Shown here piece after piece: positions 35,786-47,189 of a DNA stretch of 64,000 nt. The notes below the pieces were generated by a model. It worked only from the letters and a program-made list of their open reading frames with translations, made no database searches and was not told where the DNA came from. How positions within the stretch are numbered: the stretch's first letter is position 1; every line of letters starts with the position of its first letter. The translations under genes were made by a program, and so were the position numbers. The DNA comes from Echinarachnius parma (lineage: Eukaryota > Echinodermata > Echinoidea > Clypeasteroida > Echinarachniidae): the NCBI GenBank assembly GCA_037951105.1, contig JBAMJV010003340.1, positions 124,001-188,000 on the forward strand, given 5' to 3'.

Positions 35786-36168
35786 CAATACTCAAGTTTC
35801 CAAATAATTAGTATTGGGAACATTTGCTAATTTATGTATTTTAAAAAATGTATCTATTGATAACATTTGAAATAAAGTGTCTGTTTTGATCATTCAAACC
35901 TTATTATCTTCACAAACACTATATTGTGATCAGTTGAAGGTTATCATCATATACATGTATATACAATAATCATAATCAAACCTTTTCTAGAAATTCCCCA
36001 TATCATCAAATGTTGCAAAACAAACTCCATTTGGTGTAGGTATCCTTACAAAGAGAAAGTGAAAAAACGGTTTTCCAAAGGTTATGAGGAAATCTCACGG
36101 TCGGCAGGTTTCCAATATAGGGGATCATTTGACTCATTTGGCAACAACTTTCTTTTGGCCTACTTTAA

Positions 36169-36541
36169 AGGGATCTAGTAACTCTGTTTGAATTGACCAA
36201 ACTCATTTGCAACTATTTACTTGGTCATTTCATACCTTGCTGTTTTACTCTTATTATTAATGGAAGTATGAAAACAGTTCAGGTTTCTCAAGTTTAAACT
36301 TAATTATTGCAATATTTATGATTTCTTTTGCTTTAATAGTGATGATTATTTGAGCTGTTTACTATATACTATTGCGATGTGTCAGGAAATAGCACTTTGT
36401 ATTTTCACTCATAAATTGGCCAAATGACATTCATTTATCATGAAACTTTCACACATCACTCAGTGGATATTTCCAACTAATTGTATATGTGATCCAACCC
36501 TTTAGTCAGTTATTGCATGGGCAACATAGTTACTAGATCCT
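36169..36541. mobile_element. TTAA-flanked non-autonomous DNA element (4)
   Basis: It begins AGGGATCTAGTAACT and ends with the inverse AGTTACTAGATCC plus one T. TTAA lies at 36165-36168 and 36542-36545. It shares its ends with the outer element at 46298-47160 and with partial copies at 41812-42145 (plus), 54240-54420 (minus) and 3540-3570. Confidence 0.82.
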
Positions 36542-36549
36542 TTAACCAA

Positions 36550-37290
36550 AAAAATAAAGGGAATTTTTCACCAACTTTTCCTTTTGCCTACTGTAACACG
36601 AAAGCAACAAAGGGGAATTCTAGATTATTTTATATTTCGCAGACAATAGTAGACATGTTCTTGTTTTGTGTGCCTGAAAAATGTAATCAATTCCGAACAC
36701 ATGTATATCATTTTATAAAGGGAAAGTGCAAAAATAATAATGTTGGCATTAAATTTGTATTTCACATCTCTTTATAAACATATTTAGAATATACTATATG
36801 GGAAAGAGCAGGGAAATACATTTAAAACATATCTATGCATGAAAATATATATCACCATCATAACAACATGATAAAGAATAAATGAAGTGGATTTCGAGGA
36901 GAATCGTATTTACCTTGTTCAATTTTATATGAAGAGTTCTTGCAAGGTCATTTTGAAGTCTGGCTCTCAACAAAGAAATCTTGGTAAATATTCTTGGGGA
37001 ATCCCAAAGAAGTGTTGCAATAGCTTAGATAACCAGGGTAAAGATTACCAAAGGGGAAATGGCAGAAACAAGCCAAGAAAAAACACTTAAAATTGCATTA
37101 AAATGGCTCAAAACACCTTTGAAGGGGAAATCCTCGAAGAAAAGTGTTTCAACAATGCATGTTTTTGTTTTTGTAAAAAGGGAAAGTGGCAAAACTGAGC
37201 CAAGAAAAACTGTTAGAATTCACTAGTAGTCCCAGGGTGCAAAAATAACACAAGCCTGTTGTTAGCATAGCTAGTTGAAATGGCTGCACA
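36550..37290. other. Intronic stretch without recognised features
   Basis: AT-rich sequence with no splice-flanked open segment and no repeat structure that I can support. Confidence 0.45.
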
Positions 37291-37296
37291 ATTATG

Positions 37297-37670
37297 AATA
37301 TGATAATAATAATAATATAACCAATCTGTATAGCACCCAATGCAGAACAGCTCTTCTATTATAAAGCAATCTCATTATTATTATAATTATTATCCCTGGT
37401 CATCAGATACAGTTCTGACCTGCGCAATTATCTTGTGCACTTTCTTAACTCCCCAGGGAGCAAGCTGGATGCATGCAACCATTCAATTGCACCAAGCTAT
37501 TTTTCACCTGACCAAGTACCCATTTACACACCTAGTTGGACATCAGCCAGTGGGATTAAGTGCCTTGCTGAAATGCTGAAATGTCGCCAGGGGAATAGTG
37601 GGCCTTGAACCTGCAACCCTCATATTGAAGGCTAGAGCCCAATCCACTATACCTCTATGGTCCCACATAA
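37297..37670 (-). mobile_element. tRNA-derived SINE, second family
   Basis: On the minus strand the head near 37600-37665 reads GGTATAGTGGATTGGGCTC and then GGTTGCAGGTTCAAGGCC, resembling tRNA A and B boxes. It continues through a body with 'aaatgggtacttggtcagg' to an ATT-rich tail at 37297-37320. Confidence 0.72.
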
Positions 37671-37679
37671 CCAGGGGTG

Positions 37680-37808
37680 GTATTCTGTAAAAGTTCATCC
37701 TAAAGTTGATCTTAGGAGTTGATCTTAAGATCAACTTTAAGACCTCCCTAAGATCGGCAAAATTGGTATTCTGTAAGTTGATCTTAGGACGATCTTAGCA
37801 TGAAAACA
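37680..37808 (+). repeat. 'GGTATTCTGTAAGTTGATCTT' palindromic repeat, copy 1
   Basis: Two direct copies of 'ggtattctgtaa' enclose a perfect internal palindrome near 'gttgatcttaagatcaac'. The segment ends in 'gatcttagcatgaa'. The inverse copy lies at 41665-41808. Confidence 0.75.
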
Positions 37809-38459
37809 AGTTTGTGTGGAGGCTTGACACAACTATATAATTCTGACAGACACTGTTTTAAAATCAAATCTAATGAACCATTTGACTATTAAAATACTCA
37901 CTACCCCTTTAATCACCTCTTAAACTACCATTGTCACCACAGCCACAGGACACTCTCTCTAATTCTTTGTCATTAGCACCTCGGAAGGGGCCGAAACTAC
38001 TGTAATAATCTGTAACACCCACAGCGGTTTACTAATTAAACATAAATAGGCATGGGGAATCGACGGCTAATGCAATTTCCAGCTAGCAAACTTGTGCACT
38101 TTCTATGCCAAGGCATGATGGGAATAGTTCACTTCTGGTCTTGAAGGCGCTTCCGAATATTCTTGTAAGGTAGAGGAGATGTGCAGGAAATGCAAAAACA
38201 CATTTTTTTTCCAAACAAATCAATATTTTGCTCAAATTCTGAGGACCTAACTCTTGTCACTGAGACAGCCATCATAACCATCCAGAGATGAAGGGACAGT
38301 ATTTAATGTTGATGAGATATGAATGAACCCACAAACGAATCAACACAAGAACAAATAAATTAATAAACAAACAAACAAACGAATAAACAAAGGAACAACC
38401 AAATTAACACCCCACTAAACGAACAAAAAATGCTGGATTTTCAGGTCTTTACTATCTAC

Positions 38460-38764
38460 ACCGAGCATGGTGGCTTAGCGGTTAGAGTGTCCGCCTCATG
38501 CACGGGAGGTCCGGGTTCGAACCCAGACCAGGTCATAACAAAGACTTTTAAAATGGTACCTTCTGCCTTCTAGCCAGACACTCGGCATTTATAGAATGGA
38601 GAAGGGAAAGTTAATCACACGAGTTACCAGAGGACTAGCCCCCTTCTGTAACTTTCGCTACATTTAGTAGACGTGTGGCCTAGGGCTATTGAAACGGAGA
38701 TAGGCGCCGCCTTATGTGCCAAAATTGGTACGGGAAAGACTTTAACTAACCTACTAACTAACTA
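38460..38764 (+). mobile_element. tRNA-derived SINE, full length, with TAAC tail
   Basis: The head contains TGGCTTAGCGGTTAGAGTGT (A box) and GGGTTCGAACCC (B box). The body is that of the minus-strand copy at 5398-5695, and the tail is TAACTAACCTACTAACTAAC. A 9-bp target duplication, ACTATCTAC, flanks it (38451-38459 and 38765-38773). Its tail of short tandem repeats instead of poly-A suggests mobilisation by a non-L1 partner. Confidence 0.9.
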
Positions 38765-38774
38765 ACTATCTACT

Positions 38775-40765
38775 CTAGATATCTCCTTCATTAACCCTAT
38801 CATAATTTAGGATATAATTCACACACACAAACTTATGGACACACGCCAAACACACATAGATACACACACATGCATACAGACACACACTTCTACATGACAG
38901 TACTATGTAGCACAACTATTGTGCCTCGATTGTTACTCGTCTGTGAACGCCTGACAAAATAAAGCACAAACTTAATTCTGTTTGAGAACTACTATACTAC
39001 TTTACGAGGTCTATTGTTCAAGAAACTTTATCGTGATCTGTCCTCACTTTGATAACTATACAAGAACACACATGTGCGTGTGCACATACATATATACACA
39101 CATACAAATACACCTGTTTCATCTTAATGAATGCGATTATAGGCCCTATTTCCACTTGAACAACTGTCACCCCTGGCAATCTATAAACAATTAAGACTCA
39201 AGGAACTGTTAATTGCTTGCTTAATTATTGGTCAAGTGCCTTTTATTTGAAAAGAGAGAAGTTTCTTTTCCTATTTTAAACTCTAATTAACACTGCATAC
39301 AGCTGTTCTTGTTACAGTATCAGAGAGACAATTTCAACAAATTATATAAGCATTATCGGTCAAGAACTCTGACCAGACTGGTTTTACTTTGTTAATCCTA
39401 AAGACACAAGAGGTAGTGTTCAATAATGATGTTAGTGGTACATGGTTTGTTAACCTGTTCCCTACTACATGTAGTTTGCGCAATCCCCATAAAGGTAATA
39501 CAGGATCCAGGAGGTTCCAGTAGGCTATAGGGTATCATGTTATTGGTCAATTGCCATTTACTTTGAACAATTAAGTAAGTTCCTTCCCAATCCTATACTG
39601 ACACCTGTTAGAGGGACACTGTCACAAGCCACAAGGGCAATTTTTACAATTAACTCAAGAACCCAGTACTTGCTTTTAACCCCTTGCCTACGAGAACCTT
39701 GTGTTCCTTGTATTAATTCTGTAAGAAATTTAATATCATGTAGGTAATGTGTTAAATTTGTATGATTATTGGTTAATTGTCATTCAGCTTGAACAATTAA
39801 AGTACATTTCCAATGTATTATTTGCAAAGACAATTCTCACAGAGCAACAAGGTTTTATGGAGGCCAAGACTTCACTAATTATTGTAATGAGGCGAAAGGA
39901 CAATTTTCCCTCATTACTGTAGCATGATAGCCAAGAACAAAGTCCTCAGAGTTAATCTATTGCTTAATTATTGAACAAGTGTGTTTCCCTTGAAATACGT
40001 TTTAGTACTTTCACAGCACACACACACACACTCATATGCATATTAAAGAATGGTAAATGAACAAACTAGTCTGCATGTACATGTACAGTATGTTAACAAA
40101 TCAATTTTTATAATGCAATACAAATTATCAATTAAGCACATACATTTTGCACATACATTAATTATGTACTGCCCTTGTACCATTTAATTTGTATGCATTT
40201 AACTTATATTTCATAAATCTACGACACAAAATATGAACTGAAAATAATTCAGAAATTCTAAGAACTGGTTAGCTATTGCTATAAGGTCTGACCTCACTGC
40301 ACTTTCCAAACAGCCCCTGAGTCTGCAGTTCATCAATTATTCAAAGATTTTTCAAGATTTATCTTGCCCGATCGTCAGTCATACTGCCAAATCTTGTCCG
40401 ATCAGTGTCACTTAGATATCCATCTAACGCACCATATAGACAGCGACAGATAAATGATGATGAATATTCACTCATTTTGTCTTCTTACTTTGAAGGGGGG
40501 GGTTCTTACATTTTTACAGATTCTCTTATCTTTTTTGTTCGTTTGTTTCTTAAAGAGAGGGATTTTCGACTTAAGGCACCTAGGTCTGAGTAACGATAAT
40601 TCCGTCAACGGCTTCCTAAATAATCACTGCTGCATGCAAACTATTTTTAGAGGCAAGCAGGTGTATGTATATGTGTGTGGTGTACATGTGCGCAATAGTG
40701 TGCAGGACCCTGAATCACTTTCAAAGTTCGGAAGCGAGAAGGCAAATTCACAGATTTTCTTTTAC
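38775..40765. other. Intronic stretch with minor repeats
   Basis: It contains short CA-rich runs (38819-38890, 39066-39110, 40015-40035) and one diverged 'taatacaggatccaggaggt' repeat relative at about 39452-39535. No exon is supported. Confidence 0.5.
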
Positions 40766-40770
40766 ATTAA

Positions 40771-41139
40771 AGGTGCACCTGTAAAGTGTCAGATATTGCC
40801 CAAAAATTACATTTGAGACTTCAATCATATACCAAAATCATTGTAAGATATGTCCGAATGATGTGTAAAAGTTTCATTGAAAAAAAACACTGCTTTCCTG
40901 GTGAAAAAAGTGAAAATTTGCGTCAGCTTTTACAACTAATTACAGTATGACGTTTATGACCGTTTATAAACGCTCTTGAGCTGAATGATTATCAATTATC
41001 CTCATACTAAAGGGGCATTTGAAAAAAATAACACTATTTTATTCTTCTCTTACCATATTAAAGCCGAACAACACAGTAGAAGAGAAATGTGGAAGCTCAA
41101 ATTAATTTTTGTGGAGTTAGACACTTTACAGGTGCACCT
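40771..41139. mobile_element. TTAA-flanked non-autonomous DNA element (5)
   Basis: The ends are AGGTGCACCTGTAAAGTGTC and its inverse GACACTTTACAGGTGCACCT, a perfect 20-bp match. TTAA precedes the left end (40767-40770), and TTAG follows the right end (41140-41143), probably a mutated TTAA. Confidence 0.82.
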
Positions 41140-41664
41140 TTAGCTGAACTTAGTGAAATACATGAATGATCGAGGACAAAATAACAACTAATGTTAACTT
41201 TGTTAGTGTGTGCATGTGTGCAAAACCCTGATTCACTTCTAGAATTTGAAAGTAGATGTAGTCCGTACTTTCACAAGTTTTTCTTTTCCACCAAATGAAA
41301 GGAAATTAAATGAATCAAGAAAAAAAATTCATGAATAATGCTAACTTTTTTAGTGTGTGTGCATGTGTGCAAAACCCTGAATCTTTTTCAGAGTTTGAAT
41401 GCAAAAGATCACAAGTTCGCAGGTTTTTTTCTTTCTTTTCCATGAACAACATCGAATAATACACGCATCAATATTTACAAAGTTACAGTGCGTTAGACAA
41501 GATAATGCACTCAGTGAACAATGAAACTCACGTCTTGTGTTTGCTGGGCATGGAGAAATTATTAAAATCGAGTAGCCGAAGTCACGCATTCAGGGTAAAA
41601 TAAAGATAGGCAATCTCTGATGGGTTTATAGATTACATTATCGTGACGCAGATCAATTGTTCAT

Positions 41665-41808
41665 GCTAAGATCATCCTAAGATCAACTTACAGAATACCA
41701 ATTTTGTTGATCTTAGGGAAGTCTTAAAGTATATCTTATGATCAACTCCTAAGATAAAATTAAGGATGAACTTACAGAATACCAATTTTGTGATCTTAGG
41801 GAGGTAAT
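41665..41808 (-). repeat. 'GGTATTCTGTAAGTTGATCTT' palindromic repeat, copy 2
   Basis: This is the inverse of 37680-37808 at about 80 percent by eye, with one extra outer block. The two copies face each other 4 kb apart. Confidence 0.72.
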
Positions 41809-41811
41809 AAA

Positions 41812-42145
41812 GGGATCTAGTAACTGTGTTGACATGTGCAAAAAGTGATGAATGGTTGATGCAATGTATATTGTTGTTATCTCATATGTCCACAGGGTAT
41901 TGTGTGAAAATTTCAAGTCAAATGGACATTGCATGGCCAAGTAATGAGCGAAAATGCAAAGTAATATTCACTAACTCACTGCACTCACTTTGTACACAGT
42001 TTCAAAACTCCATGGGAGTTTTTTTCTTATCTGAATACTTCGATCGTACATATCTTTGTAACGAAAGGGAAATTTGTAAAACCGAAACCGGTCCCATGAT
42101 TTTATTGTTAATACGAAAACAACAAGGTATAAGGGAACTGCTAGA
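41812..42145 (+). mobile_element. Partial copy of the AGGGATCTAGTAACT element family
   Basis: The first 300 bp match 46298-46620 closely (for example 'gttgacatgtgcaaaaagtg' and 'caaatggacattgcatggcc'). The right terminal repeat is absent, so it is truncated or eroded. Confidence 0.7.
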
Positions 42146-42164
42146 ATTAAAATGAACACATGTT

Positions 42165-42590
42165 CTAAGAAGTTCTATGAAGTCTATGGCTAATAAACAG
42201 AGACTGTATGAAGTTGAGATGTGACGTCATCAGTTATGACCCCCAAATATCTTATTTAAAAGCCACTACAATGTAATTGTGGACTATTCAAAATAATCCT
42301 CAAAAAGCTCCATATAGAACATACATTTTGACACCTGCTCTATAAAAAAGTAAATCCATGGACACAAACATCCTTCAAGAGACAGGCAATGGAAAACTAT
42401 GGTTCATATAGAGCAACTATATGAAATTACAACGTGAACTCATCAATTATGACCCGCAAATATCTTATCTGAAAGCAACTCATTGTGGGTTAGTCAAAAT
42501 TATCCTTCAAACAACTGCTCTATTCAAGTAAATCCATGGATATGAACATCCTTCAAGACAACAGGGGTTTGAGACAGGCAAGGAGGGTGT
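42165..42590. repeat. Tandem duplication of about 210 bp
   Basis: Two units share 'tatgacccgcaaatatctta' and 'gtaaatccatggacacaaac' with 'catccttcaaga'. They run about 42165-42395 and 42396-42590. Confidence 0.72.
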
Positions 42591-43131
42591 GGCCGGCCAG
42601 AGGGTTTAGTAAATGAAAGCATGGATTTAGACAATCCCCTCATCTACGAGATAAAGTCCTCTCTTTTTTTTCCCTCCCCTTTCATCATTACATTTTCCAC
42701 CCTTTTCCTCTTTTTATTTTTTCCACTTTCCTCTTTACATTTTCACCTCTTTCCGTCTTTATCTCCGCACCTGGATTTCAAATCTCTTCATAATTACGGC
42801 AGAGCTCTTGGATAGGCCGTCATACCATACTACAGTTAAAAAATGATGATATCCACAATCTATCTATCCGTCTTAATCACCAAGAGCCCACAAATGTTCA
42901 AGTATTTCATCATAATCACCAGAAGATCATACAACAAATGTTCCATATCTCAAGATCTTTATAATTATTTTAACCCTTTTAGAAATCGGTAACACAATTT
43001 GCTAGGTATGGGACTTATGGAGAATGCATGTATTATCTAAATACAACACACAAAATGGCCATCAATGGGTTGTTAAGAACCTACAAGTACAAGTGCACAA
43101 TATTTCATCATAAATTGCCGCATGAGAAAGT

Positions 43132-43395
43132 ATTAGCGGGTGAGAGTAATAAGGGCATTAAGTCACTTTTGGGCTAAATTGAGTTATGCAAGACATTTTG
43201 CAGATCATACAGAGCTTCCTCTGTAAAAAATTATTATTCATAATTTGTTGAAATATAAATTACAAATCAATCAGAGCTGCATTTTTTTTTTTTTTACAGG
43301 GCTCCCAAACTTTAAACAGGATTATCTCGGAGGAGCACAAAAAGTGACTTAGCACCCTCTGAGTCTCAACCAAAGATATAGTAAATGCCCTAGCT
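43132..43395. repeat. Dispersed repeat 'gtgagagtaataagggcatt'
   Basis: This is the same family as 11990-12300 and 60722-61140, carrying 'gggcattaagtcacttttgg' and 'caaactttaaacaggattat'. A short TTAACCC repeat precedes it at about 42970-43077. Confidence 0.65.
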
Positions 43396-43759
43396 GTTGG
43401 GCTCAAGATATCGGAAGCGACTTAACCCTGACTTTGAGAAATGATCCTCTACGAGAGGGAACACGTGTTGCCAAGTGCGATGCGCGCGGGATGACATCAT
43501 AGCGCAGACAGACAGACATTTGTTTCGCTCAAGTGCCGAACTAATTGAACATGCGTCAGACTAGTAATCTCATAAGAACGACCCAGCTAATTAAGTTGCC
43601 CCACTTTATTGGGTAACGTTTACTACATCCAAGAATCAAATTATGAAACATGCAATTGGATTATTGCACATTTTATTAGCCTAATGTACTGAGGGGGTTA
43701 ACCCGTTAAGGGATGAGTCAAAACATATATATTTGGGCTAGCCGGCTAGGAATATGACA

Positions 43760-44290
43760 GAGAAAACAACATTTTTTTTTATGGGAAACTCCTCAAACAA
43801 AAAACTGCTTTGGATGGTTTTATAGAAACTTACATAATGTTCTTGAACTAAATCTAAAAGATCAATTATGGCTCATCCTAATACTGATTGTTGTTTCTTC
43901 AGTCTTATCAATTAAACAAAATTACTCTGTTATAGATTTTGAAGCTACACACATTTTTGGCCCTTCAACATATGCTTTGGGTGTTTCATAGAAATGTATG
44001 TTATGTTCTTGAGCTAAATCTAAAAGATCAAGTGTATCTTTTCACTGATGTTCTGTTTCTTAAAAGACTTTTCAACTGCAAAAAAAAATGCTCTTTTAAA
44101 GCTTAACTTAATATAATTTACAAAAGAGCAATTGGACCAAGTACAAACTTTGGGCGTTTTTCTGAATTATGGAGAGGAAGATATGTTGTGTTCTTATAAA
44201 TCAAAGATCAGATAGAGCTGATCCTAATTCTTATAAGTCTGTTTATTTGAGGTCTTTTCAATTAAACAGGGTTAATATAATAGTAGTGTG
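43760..44290. repeat. Three-unit tandem repeat of about 200 bp
   Basis: The phrases 'atgttcttgaactaaatcta', 'aaagatca' and 'cttttcaattaaaca' recur in three diverged units. No coding content is seen. Confidence 0.65.
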
Positions 44291-44905
44291 AGTCATATGA
44301 CATTGAACATCAAGTTTTAATTTATTGAAGTTACAAATGTATAACATTTCAACAGAATAGATATATTATGCTCTTGAAATGCATAACATTTCAATAAATT
44401 AGATATATTATTCTCTTATGTACAGAGAAACAAGTAGAATATTCATAGAGGGTATAGCATAGACAACATCAAATCACTATTACATTTATTCAAAATCTTT
44501 TAAACTTTGCTTTGCATTCATACATAATTGTCAATCATTTTGTCCTATGCAGATTCTACCAATCAAGTGTATGTTTGGAAATATCTCAAATAAAGGCTAC
44601 AAAATGTGCAATAAGATACTACCACTTTTCTTGATCGCTTTTCCTGAGCCACTCAGTCTAATTTGATAGTACACCATGAAAAATGTTGTTTATACTCGCA
44701 ACATTTTACAGTATGCCATTAATCCTGCTCTCAAGCAAATTAGATTGCTTCGTATCTAGCCAAGATCCCAAATAACCTCAGTCGGTAATTGGATGATATG
44801 GAGCTGATTGCGTCTCTCTAACTCCTAACGTGCCAAGCTCGCATTTTTGCGAGTTACAATACACTCAAATGCCATAGAGCATTAAAATCCCTGGCATCTT
44901 AAGAG

Positions 44906-45776
44906 TTAACCTGTTCCCTACTAGATATTGCCATGTCCAGAGTTAATACAGGGCTCTCCAGGTTCCCATAAGCAATGGATTATTAAAGGGAAAGTTTCCC
45001 CATCATCTATTTACCTTTGATTAATTTCTCTACACATTAAAACATAATTTCATGCAAATATGTCCAATGTTTGCCCTCTGAACAAAGGAGGGGCATCATT
45101 CAAAGTCAATCGCTGTATGGGCTAATCCCATTCATCGCGTATAGCGTGGAGGTTGCCATTATATTTTTTGAAACCCGGATTTTGAATTGTTCGCGCCGAA
45201 ATGCTACGTCAAACCCGAACAAACAAGCTCCGCCTCTTTTTGTTAGCTCTCGCAGCTCGCGGGGTTTGTGCACAAACACAAGGCAAAACGTGAGCCAACA
45301 AAAAGAGTAGTTCGGGTTTGACGTCACATTTTAGAGCGATCCGAGTTTCATAAACATCAATGGCAGCCTCCATGGTGTTCGCGATGAATGGGATTATCCC
45401 GTACAGCGAGTGACTTTGAATGATGCTCATCCCTTGCTCAAAAGGCCAATGTTGGTTGTATTTGCATGAAATTGTGTTTTAACGTTTAGAGAACATAATC
45501 AAAGGTGATTATATGTTGGGGAAAATGTCCCTTTAACCTGTTCCCTACGAGAGTTTGCCATTTCCATAAAGTTAATACAGGATCTATGAAAATCCCATAG
45601 GCCATGAACTAACCTGTTCTCTACTAGATTTTGCCATTTCCATAGAGTTAATACTGTACCACCAGGTTCCCATAGTCAATGTGTTATTAAACTTCTTCCC
45701 TACGAGAGTTTGCCATTTCCATAAAGTTAATACAGGACCCACCAAGATCCCATAGGCAAAGGGTTAAACTCTGCTT
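44906..45776. repeat. Tandem units of about 80-90 bp, split by a TTAA element
   Basis: Units contain 'ttaacctgttccctacgaga', 'gtttgccatttccataaagt' and 'taatacaggacccaccaggt'. One unit lies before 44986 and three lie after 45533. The element at 44987-45532 sits exactly at a TTAA unit boundary. Confidence 0.85.
44987..45532. mobile_element. TTAA-flanked element (6), palindromic almost end to end
   Basis: Starts AGGGAAAGTTTCCCCATCAT and ends with the inverse; TTAA flanks it (44983-44986 and 45533-45536). Opposed arms of about 250 bp include 'atttcatgcaaatatg', 'caaagtcaatcgctgtatgg' and 'ttgacgtcac'-like sequence. The related ORFs on opposite strands are a consequence of the palindrome. Confidence 0.92.
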
Positions 45777-45794
45777 CTCTCTTACTCTTAGAGA

Positions 45795-45894
45795 CTAACC
45801 CCTTCAACTTCAAGAATATTACAATTTGGTATAACATGCATTTCCCATAGACAACAGCCTGAGTAGTTTCAAGACCAGTCATGAAAGGGGTTAA
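45795..45894. repeat. Short repeat with CTAACCC and GGGGTTAA ends
   Basis: A segment of about 100 bp with 'taacatgcatttcccataga' in its core, matching 46198-46297 and, more distantly, 19288-19395. Confidence 0.6.
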
Positions 45895-46197
45895 TTGAAC
45901 TTGAGAATTACAGTTTGTACATTTTTGTATATTATCCTCTTAATCATACATTGTTGTAAGACTCCTATGGTAGAAAATGACAGTGAATCATGTATGTACT
46001 TAAAAATGGAGAACTTTGTGTATAATAAAATGCATTTACTCTTAGGCCATAAACAAAATTAATTTGTATTTGCAATTGGCATAACAGGTCAATAAAAAGA
46101 AGGGTAGAGCCAGAGGCACTATTTTATGCAACCATGCATACTGAACTTCAAATGCATGAGTTTTACAATCACTCACACTATTGAAGAAACTGCCATA

Positions 46198-46297
46198 TTA
46201 ACCTGCTCAGGACTGATTGATTTTGCTATAACATGCATTCTCCATATATTATGCATTCTCCATATATTATTTTCGAGACCAGTCCTGAAGGGGTTAA
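46198..46297. repeat. Micro-element bounded by TTAACC and GGGGTTAA
   Basis: Opposed 'ctcaggactg' and 'cagtcctgaag' arms lie next to TTAA at both ends. A core 'catgcattctccatatatta' is locally duplicated. Its right TTAA is also the left TTAA of the next element. Confidence 0.65.
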
Positions 46298-47160
46298 AGG
46301 GATCTAGTAACTTTGTTGACATGTGCATAAAGTGATAAATGGTTGGTACAATGTATATTGCTGTTATCTTATATGTGCACAGGGTATTGTGTGAAAAGTC
46401 AAATGGACGTTATATGGCCAAGTAATGAGCAAAAATGTAAAGTGATATTCACTAACTCATTGCACTCACTTTGTACACGGTTTTCGCGATCCGTTGTATT
46501 ATTTAACATCTGAACACTTCAATGGTAAATATCTTTTTAACAAAATGGAAATTTGAAAAACCAAAGCATGTCCCATGATGTTATTATTAATACGAATACA
46601 AGGTATGAGGGAACCGCTAGAATTCCAATAGTATTTTGAGGATTTTGACAATGTTACTTAAACCCCTTCTTAATTGGGAAAAATAAACCTCACCTCGATG
46701 TTACACGAGCGACGTGTGGATGAGAAACAGTAGGGGGTCAGGTCGTAAAACACGCGGTGAGCCTTTGGACCGATTCTTAATCTAGCGTCCGCAAAATCCC
46801 TCACTCGGGTAGGTTACCATAACAACCGCACCTCCCTCATCACGCGAACAGCTGGGGCGACACGGAGTATCGGCGTGCGCTGTTTTTTTTTTTTCACGGC
46901 CAGGACGTCTTCTACCCGGGTAATGTTCCGCACGCGTCTTAATAGAAGGTTTATCAGGATGTCATCCGGACGACATCACGACGTTACCGCGCTATCACCC
47001 TGACCCGACTAGGGTGAATCTCACCCCGATGTCGTCCGGATGTCGTCCTGATGTTAACCCGATTGGAGTTTCTTAATAGAAACGGTGTAGGATCTCATCC
47101 GGACAACATCAGGACGTCACCGCAACTATTTTTCTTGATTAAGAAGGGGTTTAAGTTCCT
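46298..47160. mobile_element. TTAA-flanked element (7), host of a nested element
   Basis: The left end is AGGGATCTAGTAACTTTG, with TTAA at 46294-46297. The right end is ...gacaatgttac plus gttcct, with TTAA at 47161-47164. It is the same family as 36169-36541. Its right terminus is split by element (8). Confidence 0.75.
46662..47150. mobile_element. TTAA-flanked element (8), nested, CpG-rich
   Basis: Starts ACCCCTTCTTAATTGGGAAA and ends with the inverse ...gattaagaaggggt. TTAA lies at 46658-46661 and 47151-47154. The interior is GC-rich with opposed and direct copies of 'gatgtcgtccgga' and 'catccggacgacatca'. No gene. Confidence 0.85.
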
Positions 47161-47189
47161 TTAATATACTCTACTGCACATTGCAAATC

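Noticed and set aside
38460-38535. Functional tRNA gene
   Set aside because: A and B boxes are present, but the segment continues into a SINE body with target duplications, and the same head occurs in the copy at 5398-5695.
37680-41808. A single 4.1-kb transposon with long inverted ends
   Set aside because: The interior holds an unrelated SINE and a TTAA element but no transposase. The outer boundaries of the two repeats do not coincide. It is kept only as an open question.
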